Source: Mycolicibacterium peregrinum (GTDB lineage: Bacteria > Actinomycetota > Actinomycetes > Mycobacteriales > Mycobacteriaceae). From it: a DNA stretch of 64,000 nucleotides. The notes under the pieces were generated by a model that saw only the letters and a program-made list of their open reading frames with translations, ran no database searches and was not told the origin of the DNA. The stretch is from NCBI RefSeq assembly GCF_002102345.1, contig NZ_LQPP01000018.1, positions 1-64,000 on the forward strand. Reading direction: 5' to 3'. A program made the position numbers and the translations under genes. This document shows positions 57,555 to 64,000 of this stretch, one piece after another (positions within the stretch are counted from its first letter, which is position 1; the number at the start of each line of letters is the position of its first letter).

Positions 57555-60233
57555 TTGGGTGCTGCACGGTACGTCGGTCGGGTAGGCGGATTGGCGGTTG
57601 CGCTCGGGGTCGGGTCGGCCGTCGTTCTGGGTGGGCAGGCCCTGGGTACCCCGGTGGCCTCGGCTTCGCCCGGTTCCAGCGACACGTCGTCCGATTCTCC
57701 GTCCGCCCCAGCGGCCAAGAAGGGGGCCGTCAAGGACCGGCAGAGCGCCCCCACGTCGCGGCCGGCGACGGTGCGTGCGGCGATCAAGGACCGGCCGACC
57801 CGGCTCGGTGAGTCCGGTCGCCACCGCGTGAGCTCGACGACGCCGAAGTCCGATGTCGTGCAATCGATCACCGACCGGCTGTCGGAGGCCCAGGCCAAGA
57901 TCGAAGCCGGACTGAACCGGCGCGGCGGCAGCGACAACGGGCAAGACGCCCCGGCGGTCGAAAAACTCAAGGCCACCGTGCCCGCTGAAGCACCGGCGCG
58001 GGGCTTGTCGTCCGTCAAGCCGAACCTGGCGCGGCCCCTGCGGGATCACGCCGAGACCCCGGCGCCCGTTGCGTCGGCGAACGAGAGCATCGACACCGGT
58101 CTGACCGACGAACCCACAGCGCCCCCGGCCGTCACGGTCAAGGCCGAGCCACCGGCCGTGCAGGTGGCTCCGGTGCGGGGCCTGATCGAGACCGTGGTCA
58201 ACGACATCGCCAGGACGCTGGCCGGGAACTCGCCGACCGCTCCGTCGACCGATTCGCCCGCCGGATGGGTTCTGCTTGCGGCCGCGCGCCGGGAGTTCTC
58301 CGCGGCCGCCGTGTCACCGTCCGTGAGCGCCACCGGTGGCATCACGGCCAGTCCTTCGGTCGGCATCACCGACGGCATCATCCACGGTTCCACGGGAGCC
58401 ACGAGTTCCACCGGTCTGCCGCTCACCTACACCGTGATCGGTGACCCGAGCGCGGGCGGCAAGGTCCGGCTCAACTCGGCCAACGGCACATTCACGTTCC
58501 TGCCCTACGCCACTGTCGTCGACAGCGGCGGCACTGAGAAGTTCACCGTCCTGGTCGCCGAGACCACTGCGTTCGATGCTGCGTTGCAACAGATTCCGAT
58601 CGTGGGATCGTTCGTGCCGCAGGTACTGGTGATCGTGCATCAGGTACCGATCGTCAACGATCTGTTGGCGCCGCTCATCGGCAAGTCCGAGATGGTGGAC
58701 GTCAACGTGGACGTCGGTGCGCTGGCGCCGGCGGGCACCCCGGTGGCCTACACGGTCAAGGTGACGTCCTTCGACGGCACTCCGATCAGCATGAACTACT
58801 TCCCGGCGTCGGGCCTCCAGGCGGGGGAGGAGGCGCCGACCATCTTCAGCGGCGCGGGCCTGTCGAGTGCGGGCGACACGAACCCGTACTCGGGCGGAGC
58901 CACCGGCGTCGGCACGTTCCGCGACGCGGGCTACAACGTCGTCACCTGGGATTCGCGCGGCGAGCACGACTCGGGCGGGATCCTGCAGCTGGACAATCCG
59001 TTCTTCGAGGGTCGCGACGTGTCAGCCATGATCGACTACGTCGCCAAGCGGCCCGGCACGCAACTCGACGCCGCCAATGATCCGCGGATGGGCATGGTGG
59101 GCCCGTCATACGGCGGAGGCATCCAGTGGGTGGCCGCGGGCACCGACAACCGGATCGACGCTATCGTTCCGACGATCTCGTGGAACTCGCTGAACAGTTC
59201 GCTCTACCCGAACGAGGCGTTCAAGACGTCGTATGCGGCGCTGCTGCTCCTGTCGTTGGTGACCTCGGGCGCGAACATCAACAGCCAGCTGTACAGCGGC
59301 ATCCTCACCGGTGGACTGCTGGGCATCCTGACCCCTGAGCAGCAAGCCCTGCTGGCCGGCAGTGGCCCGACCGCGCTGGTCAACAAGGTCACCGCGCCGA
59401 CGCTGATCATCCAGGGCACCGTCGATGTGTTGTTCCCGCTGCAGCAGGCGATGGACAATGCGCAAATCCTCGACGCGAACGGCGTACCGGTGAAGATGGT
59501 GTGGTTCTGCGGCGGTCACGGTAACTGCGAAACCCCGGCCGGCGACAGTACCGAGATGGTTGAGTCCGCGACGATGAGCTGGCTGGACACCTACGTCAAG
59601 CACAAGGGCGAGGCCGTGGACGACGGTCTACCCAAGTTTCAGTGGATCGATCAGAACGGCGCCCACTACACGTCCGACCTCCTGCCGACCGACCCGAATT
59701 TCATTGGGACCCCGGTCACCGCGTCGGGCAGCGGCGGGCTGCTCGGAATCGTCCCGATCCTCGGCGGTTCCGGACCAGGCGCGGCGGGAATCCCGTTCGG
59801 TCTCGGGGACGGCACGAAGGCCGCCAACGCGGTGAACGTCAAGGTGACGGCGCCGTCGGGCACCGCCACCCAGATCGTCGGCGCGCCCGAGCTGACGATG
59901 ACGTACTCCGGCATCGGTACCAGCCGTCACGTCTACGCCCAGATCGTCGACGATCAGACCGGACAGGTGATCGGCAACGTGGTCACGCCGATTCCGGTCA
60001 CGCTCGACGGCAAGGAGCACACCGTCACCATTCCGATGGAGGCCGTGGCCTACACGCTGGAGCCCGGACACACCGCCACGGTGCAGATCACCACTTCGGC
60101 GACGCCGTTCCTGAACTTCACCCAGTTCGGCGTCATCGACATCTCCGGTGTGGAGGTGTCCCTGCCGACAGCGGGGCCCGGAGCCAATGTGCAGCCCACG
60201 ACCGCTGCCAGGGAGGAGCTGGTCAGCGTCTAG
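57555..60233 (+). CDS. Large exported alpha/beta hydrolase (S15/CocE-like)
   Basis: 892 aa. A signal peptide (GGLAVALGVGSAVVLGGQALG, cleavage near VASA/SP) precedes a Pro/Ser/Ala-rich disordered region (about 36-250) and an Ig/cadherin-like beta module (about 285-385, GGKVRLNSANGTFTFLPY). Then an alpha/beta hydrolase follows with Ser in GPSYGGG (about 517), Asp in GTVDVLF (about 622) and His in GGHGNC (about 655), and a C-terminal jelly roll as in X-Pro dipeptidyl peptidases. It is predicted outside the membrane. The start is TTG 57555 with a strong AGGAGG. Substrate unknown. Confidence 0.82.
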   Translation: MGAARYVGRVGGLAVALGVGSAVVLGGQALGTPVASASPGSSDTSSDSPSAPAAKKGAVKDRQSAPTSRPATVRAAIKDRPTRLGESGRHRVSSTTPKSDVVQSITDRLSEAQAKIEAGLNRRGGSDNGQDAPAVEKLKATVPAEAPARGLSSVKPNLARPLRDHAETPAPVASANESIDTGLTDEPTAPPAVTVKAEPPAVQVAPVRGLIETVVNDIARTLAGNSPTAPSTDSPAGWVLLAAARREFSAAAVSPSVSATGGITASPSVGITDGIIHGSTGATSSTGLPLTYTVIGDPSAGGKVRLNSANGTFTFLPYATVVDSGGTEKFTVLVAETTAFDAALQQIPIVGSFVPQVLVIVHQVPIVNDLLAPLIGKSEMVDVNVDVGALAPAGTPVAYTVKVTSFDGTPISMNYFPASGLQAGEEAPTIFSGAGLSSAGDTNPYSGGATGVGTFRDAGYNVVTWDSRGEHDSGGILQLDNPFFEGRDVSAMIDYVAKRPGTQLDAANDPRMGMVGPSYGGGIQWVAAGTDNRIDAIVPTISWNSLNSSLYPNEAFKTSYAALLLLSLVTSGANINSQLYSGILTGGLLGILTPEQQALLAGSGPTALVNKVTAPTLIIQGTVDVLFPLQQAMDNAQILDANGVPVKMVWFCGGHGNCETPAGDSTEMVESATMSWLDTYVKHKGEAVDDGLPKFQWIDQNGAHYTSDLLPTDPNFIGTPVTASGSGGLLGIVPILGGSGPGAAGIPFGLGDGTKAANAVNVKVTAPSGTATQIVGAPELTMTYSGIGTSRHVYAQIVDDQTGQVIGNVVTPIPVTLDGKEHTVTIPMEAVAYTLEPGHTATVQITTSATPFLNFTQFGVIDISGVEVSLPTAGPGANVQPTTAAREELVSV

Positions 60234-61054
60234 AGCCGGCCCTCCGCGCGCAGGTCCGGGTGAACCCACTCCGGGGAGCGGCGCGCCTTGAAGGCGCGGA
60301 ACCCCTCGGCGGCCTCGTCGCCGCTGTAGCTGGCCTTCATGCCGATCCGGTCGTAGAGGCCCATGTAGGTGTCCAGACTGGACTTGACCACCCCGCGGGC
60401 ACGGGGCGCTGTCCGGCAGCATTGGGCGAGCACTTCTGTTGCGGCAGGGAGTAATTCGTCGTGCGGTACCACTCGGGCGACCATGCCCCAGTCGACGGCT
60501 TCCTGTGCGGTGAGCGTGCGGCCGGTGAACATCAGGTCGCGGGTGCGGACCGGGCCGATCAGTCGGGCCAGCATCTGGCTGTAGTACGTGTCCGCGATGC
60601 CGCGGTACAGCTCGGGAACCCGGAATGTGGCGCGGTCGCTGACCACGGCCATGTCGCTGCAGATGGCGATCTGCAGCCCGCCGCCCTGACACAAGCCGTT
60701 GACCGCGCTCACCACCGGTTTGACCGACTGGCGCAGGGTTTCGAACGGGGTGACGTCCATCGACAGGGCCGCGCCGAAGCTCATCCAGTCGTCGACGCCG
60801 TTGCCGCCGCCGAGGTCGCCGCCGGGGGCGAACACATCCCCGGTTCCGGTGATGAGCAGGCCGGCGAGATCGGGGTCCGCCTCGACGTGGGTGACCGCGT
60901 AGCGGATGCCGAAGTACATCGCCGGCGTCATCGCGTTGCGGGCCTCGGGCCGGTCCAGGGTGACCACGCCGAACGGTCCCTGCCGCTCGAACCTGAGGTA
61001 CGGGGTGCCGAGCCAGTCACCTTCGGGTGGTCGCGGAGTGTTTCCCTGGGTCAT
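60230..61054 (-). CDS. Enoyl-CoA hydratase/isomerase (crotonase) family protein
   Basis: A 274-aa crotonase. The oxyanion hole segments are GDVFAPGGDLGGG (about 71-83) and VNGLCQGGGLQIA (about 115-127). The acidic residue pattern for hydration is not fully typical, so isomerase or hydrolase activity is possible. ATG 61054 has TATAGT 7 nt upstream. Its stop overlaps the convergent hydrolase stop by 4 bp. Confidence 0.88.
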   Translation of the reverse strand: MTQGNTPRPPEGDWLGTPYLRFERQGPFGVVTLDRPEARNAMTPAMYFGIRYAVTHVEADPDLAGLLITGTGDVFAPGGDLGGGNGVDDWMSFGAALSMDVTPFETLRQSVKPVVSAVNGLCQGGGLQIAICSDMAVVSDRATFRVPELYRGIADTYYSQMLARLIGPVRTRDLMFTGRTLTAQEAVDWGMVARVVPHDELLPAATEVLAQCCRTAPRARGVVKSSLDTYMGLYDRIGMKASYSGDEAAEGFRAFKARRSPEWVHPDLRAEGRL

Positions 61055-61061
61055 ATCGGCG

Positions 61062-61067
61062 ACTATA
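61062..61067 (-). promoter_or_regulatory. -10 element for the leaderless crotonase gene
   Basis: TATAGT on the minus strand ends 7 nt before ATG 61054. It is near-consensus. Confidence 0.5.
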
Positions 61068-61098
61068 ACGCCAACGGTATCGGCTTCAGTTGGCCGTC

Positions 61099-61959
61099 TC
61101 AGTGGGTCAGGACGGCGTCGATGTCGGACGCCGACGGGGCACAGTCACCGGCCCCGCGCACCAGGGTGGCCAACGCTCCGGCCGCGCATGCGCGGCGGAG
61201 GGCATGCTCGTGGCCTGCGGTCCAGCCCGCGGCCAGCACCCCGGCGAACACATCGCCGGCGCCGGCGGTGTCCAGCGCCCGCACCGCGGGGGCCGGCACG
61301 TCGAAGCGCTCGTCGGCGCCCACGTAACTGGCCCCTCGGGCGCCCCGGGTGATCACCAGATGTCGCACCGGCCAATGCCACTCGGCCGCCTCGGTCTCGT
61401 TCACCACCACCACGTCGACCAGTTCTGACAATGCGAGCAGTTGATGGGCGGCGGTACCGCCCGGTGAGGCGTTGAGCATCACGACCGCCCCGGCAGCCTT
61501 GGCCAGCCGGGCCGCCGCGATCGCCGTCGTCACCGGGATCTCCAACTGGATCAGCACGACCTCGCTCCAGACGATGGCCGTGCGCGCCGCGGCGGAGTCC
61601 ACCTCCAGGCGGGCGTTGGCGCCCGGCGCCACCACGATGCAGTTCTCGCCGACTCCATCGACCAGGATCGCCGCCGATCCGCTCGGACCGGGCACGCGTG
61701 TCACGGAGTCGGTGGCCACTCCATTGGCCTGGAGATGCTCGCGCAGGTTCGTGGCGGCGGCGTCGTCGCCGAGCGCGGCCACAAGGGCAACCTCGGCGCC
61801 GGCCCGCGCGGCCGCCACCGCCTGGTTGCCGCCCTTGCCGCCGGGCGCGGATGCCAGGGACGACGCGAGCACGGTCTGTCCCGGGCGCGGCAGTGCCCCG
61901 ACAGTGAACGTGAGGTCGGCGTTGATGCTCCCGACGACGCAAACCCGCGCAGCGGCCAT
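61099..61959 (-). CDS. rbsK: Ribokinase
   Basis: A 286-aa PfkB-family kinase. The N-terminal VVGSINADLTF and GGKGGNQAVAAARAGAE motifs and C-terminal DTAGAGDVFAGVL are ribokinase-like. It phosphorylates ribose at C5. ATG 61959 is preferred over TTG 61968 since TAGCGT lies 8 nt before it. No ribose transporter is adjacent. By position it is Rv2436. Confidence 0.92.
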   Translation of the reverse strand: MAAARVCVVGSINADLTFTVGALPRPGQTVLASSLASAPGGKGGNQAVAAARAGAEVALVAALGDDAAATNLREHLQANGVATDSVTRVPGPSGSAAILVDGVGENCIVVAPGANARLEVDSAAARTAIVWSEVVLIQLEIPVTTAIAAARLAKAAGAVVMLNASPGGTAAHQLLALSELVDVVVVNETEAAEWHWPVRHLVITRGARGASYVGADERFDVPAPAVRALDTAGAGDVFAGVLAAGWTAGHEHALRRACAAGALATLVRGAGDCAPSASDIDAVLTH

Positions 61960-61967
61960 GTTCGACA

Positions 61968-61973
61968 ACGCTA
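61968..61973 (-). promoter_or_regulatory. -10 element for leaderless rbsK
   Basis: TAGCGT on the minus strand ends 8 nt before ATG 61959. Confidence 0.4.
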
Positions 61974-62020
61974 GCCGCAGAGCGCGCCTGACACCTGTCG
62001 AAGGGCGTCAACAGGTCCGA

Positions 62021-62026
62021 TACGCT
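62021..62026 (+). promoter_or_regulatory. -10 element for leaderless proA
   Basis: TACGCT ends 6 nt before ATG 62033; no RBS. Confidence 0.5.
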
Positions 62027-62032
62027 GGCTAG

Positions 62033-63292
62033 ATGAGCGTTGAGACACAGTCGCCGACGGTGCCGCAAGCAGACCTGCGCGAGCAGGTGCACGAAGCCGC
62101 GCGTCGTGCTCGCATCGCCGCCCGCACCTTGGGCACTCTGAGCGCCGAGACCAAGAACCGCGCGCTGCACGCCGCCGCCGACAGTGTGCTGGCCCATGTC
62201 CACGAGATCCTGGCCGCCAACGCGGCCGACGTCGAGGCCGCCCGCGAGTCGGGTACCCCCGAGGCGATGCTGGACCGCCTGGCGCTCAACCCGCAGCGGG
62301 TCGACGGCATCGCGGCCGGACTGCGCCAGGTGGCGGGGTTGCCCGACCCGGTCGGTGAGGTGCTGCAGGGCCGGACCCTGCCCAACGGGCTGCAACTGCG
62401 TCAGCAGCGGGTGCCGCTCGGCGTGGTCGGCATGGTCTACGAGGGCCGCCCGAATGTCACGGTGGACGCGTTCGGGCTCACCCTGAAGTCGGGCAATGCC
62501 GCTCTGCTGCGCGGCAGTTCGTCGGCGGCCCGGTCCAACGAGGCGCTGGTGGCCGCGCTGCGGTCGGCCCTGGCTTCGGTCGGCCTGCCCTTGGACGCCG
62601 TGCAACTTCTGCCCAGCCATGACCGTTCCAGCGTCACCCACCTGATCCAGGCCCGCGGCCTGGTCGATGTGGTGATCCCGCGCGGCGGAGCCGGCCTGAT
62701 CGAGGCCGTGGTGCGCGACGCGCAGGTTCCCACCATCGAGACCGGTGTGGGCAATTGCCATGTCTACGTTCACTCCTCGGCCGACGTCGACCTGGCCGAG
62801 AAGATCCTGCTGAACTCCAAGACCCGCCGTCCCAGCGTCTGCAATGCCGCCGAGACCCTGCTGGTGGACAAGGCGCTGCAGGACACCGCGCTGCCGCGGC
62901 TCACCGCCGCGCTGCGCGACGCCGGGGTGACCGTGCACGCCGATCCCACCGACGAGGAGTTGCACACCGAGTTCCTCTCGATGGACATCGCCGTCGCGGT
63001 GGTCGACGGGCTCGACGGGGCGATCACCCACATCAACGAGTACGGCACCGGCCACACCGAGGCCATCGTGACAACGGATCTTGCTGCGGCCCAGCGTTTC
63101 ACCGAACAGGTGGACGCGGCTGCGGTGATGGTCAACGCGTCCACCGCGTTCACCGACGGAGAGCAGTTCGGTTTCGGCGCAGAGATCGGCATCTCCACCC
63201 AGAAACTGCATGCCCGCGGACCGATGGGCCTGCCCGAACTGACCTCGACCAAATGGATCGTGTGGGGAGACGGTCAGACCCGCCCGGCGTAG
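62033..63292 (+). CDS. proA: Gamma-glutamyl phosphate reductase
   Basis: A 419-aa NADPH-dependent enzyme, second step of proline synthesis after ProB. The family signature [15 protein letters not shown] near 240 and the catalytic Cys in [13 protein letters not shown] near 275 are present. The length is standard. It is followed 30 bp later by the MoxR gene, as in Rv2427c-Rv2426c. Confidence 0.97.
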   Translation: MSVETQSPTVPQADLREQVHEAARRARIAARTLGTLSAETKNRALHAAADSVLAHVHEILAANAADVEAARESGTPEAMLDRLALNPQRVDGIAAGLRQVAGLPDPVGEVLQGRTLPNGLQLRQQRVPLGVVGMVYEGRPNVTVDAFGLTLKSGNAALLRGSSSAARSNEALVAALRSALASVGLPLDAVQLLPSHDRSSVTHLIQARGLVDVVIPRGGAGLIEAVVRDAQVPTIETGVGNCHVYVHSSADVDLAEKILLNSKTRRPSVCNAAETLLVDKALQDTALPRLTAALRDAGVTVHADPTDEELHTEFLSMDIAVAVVDGLDGAITHINEYGTGHTEAIVTTDLAAAQRFTEQVDAAAVMVNASTAFTDGEQFGFGAEIGISTQKLHARGPMGLPELTSTKWIVWGDGQTRPA

Positions 63293-63322
63293 CCGCCGAC
63301 CCGATAGAGACCAGGAGACCAC

Positions 63323-64000
63323 ATGAGCGTGCCCGCTCGCCCCGCTCCGTTGTTCGCCGACATCGACGATGTCGCGCGGCGGCTGGCGGAGACCGGCTAC
63401 CTGCCCGATACCGCCACCGCGACAGCGGTTTTCCTCGCCGACCGGCTGGGTAAACCGTTGCTCGTCGAGGGTCCTGCAGGCGTCGGCAAGACCGAGCTCG
63501 CCCGCGCGGTCGCCCAGTCGACGGGTTCGGAGCTCGTGCGGTTGCAGTGCTACGAGGGTGTCGACGAGGCTCGCGCGCTCTACGAGTGGAACCACGCCAA
63601 GCAGATCTTGCGGATCCAGGCCGGGCAGAACGCGAACGGCGGCGACTGGGACCAGACCAAGATGGACGTGTTCAGCGAGGAGTTCCTGCTGACCCGCCCG
63701 CTGCTGACCGCGATCAAGCGCACCGACCCGACCGTGCTGCTGGTCGACGAGACCGACAAGGCCGACATCGAGATCGAGGGCCTGCTGCTGGAGGTGTTGT
63801 CCGACTTCGCGGTCACCGTCCCGGAACTCGGCACGATCACCGCCGAACGGCCGCCGTTCGTGGTGCTCACCTCGAATGCCACCCGTGAGCTCTCCGAGGC
63901 ACTCAAGCGGCGTTGCCTGTTCCTGCACATCGACTTCCCGGATCCGGATCTGGAGCGGCGCATCCTGCTGTCGCGGGTCCCCGAGCTGCCCGAGCACATC
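63323..64000 (+). CDS. MoxR-family AAA ATPase (5' part, cut by window edge)
   Basis: 226 codons are visible without a stop. Walker A is GPAGVGKT at about 50-57, and Walker B is VLLVDETDKAD near 137. SNATRELSEALKRRCLF near 178 is the sensor and arginine-finger region. MoxR ATPases usually act as chaperones with a VWA-domain partner encoded next door (Rv2425c in H37Rv), which would lie outside the window. ATG 63323 follows AGGAGA. Confidence 0.9.
   Translation, partial: MSVPARPAPLFADIDDVARRLAETGYLPDTATATAVFLADRLGKPLLVEGPAGVGKTELARAVAQSTGSELVRLQCYEGVDEARALYEWNHAKQILRIQAGQNANGGDWDQTKMDVFSEEFLLTRPLLTAIKRTDPTVLLVDETDKADIEIEGLLLEVLSDFAVTVPELGTITAERPPFVVLTSNATRELSEALKRRCLFLHIDFPDPDLERRILLSRVPELPEHI

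Noticed and set aside
61145..63997. 950-codon minus-strand open frame across rbsK and proA
   Set aside because: It is antisense to proA and MoxR and out of frame with rbsK; no domain is recognisable.

Overview
The window is a GC-rich actinobacterial chromosome segment, almost certainly from a fast-growing Mycobacterium (Mycolicibacterium). The evidence is a mycothiol-dependent nitroreductase, paired clpP1-clpP2, resuscitation-promoting factors, a DUF732 secreted protein, RNase E with acidic arms, many apparently leaderless start codons, and a gene order that follows M. tuberculosis H37Rv from about Rv2467 (pepN) to Rv2426c (MoxR ATPase) in inverted orientation: pepN, Rv2466c, rpiB, nei, lipP, tRNA-Gly/tRNA-Pro, tig, clpP1-clpP2, clpX, korA-korB, mobA, rpfE, Rv2449c, valS, folC, Rv2446c, ndk, rne, rplU, rpmA, obg, proB, nadE, rbsK, proA, moxR. 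The H37Rv comparison is from memory, not from a search. Into this conserved backbone several accessory modules are set. No prophage, CRISPR array or complete insertion sequence was seen. Layout: 1-4 kb holds the tail of an unknown frame, pepN, a DUF732 protein and the nitroreductase gene with a SigH-like promoter. 4.1-6.9 kb is a tightly overlapping operon of an NCS1 nucleobase permease, a cytosine-deaminase-like enzyme and a 2OG/Fe(II)-type oxygenase. 6.9-8.4 kb is an aldo/keto reductase divergent from a TetR regulator with twin operators. 8.4-13.6 kb holds rpiB, nei, an Na+/H+ antiporter, a DUF1542 protein and lipP; a 58-bp perfect palindrome separates the convergent antiporter and DUF1542 genes. 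13.6-16.6 kb holds small and hypothetical genes, including a TPR membrane protein flanked by related repeats. 16.6-22.6 kb holds two divergent tRNA genes, an EamA-type transporter, tig and the Clp protease genes. 22.6-26.8 kb holds fdhD-fdhF and a divergent LysR regulator, followed by a small exported protein and a PfkB kinase. 28-32 kb is korA-korB-mobA. 32-34.1 kb is a 1-kb leader region and two tandem rpf genes, the second with a near-consensus CRP site. 34-40 kb holds an FAD monooxygenase, a lipoprotein, an S9 peptidase, the Rv2449c-like reductase and a DUF937 protein. 40-51.9 kb is valS-folC-ndk-rne-rplU-rpmA-obg-proB. 52-57.4 kb holds a TetR/P450 pair, a sirtuin, a cysteine hydrolase and nadE. 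57.5-64 kb holds a large exported alpha/beta hydrolase, a crotonase, rbsK, proA and the start of a MoxR ATPase. Functionally, the backbone covers protein folding and turnover (tig, ClpP1P2/ClpX, PepN), translation and RNA decay (valS, rplU, rpmA, obg, rne, tRNAs), folate, NAD and proline synthesis, and 2-oxoglutarate:ferredoxin oxidoreduction. The best candidates for something new are the nucleobase permease/deaminase/oxygenase operon with its two leader palindromes, the structured RNA regions around rne, rplU and obg, the pair of CRP-like sites around the tandem rpf genes, and the TPR gene with its overlapping 56-codon upstream frame inside a repeat-bounded segment.
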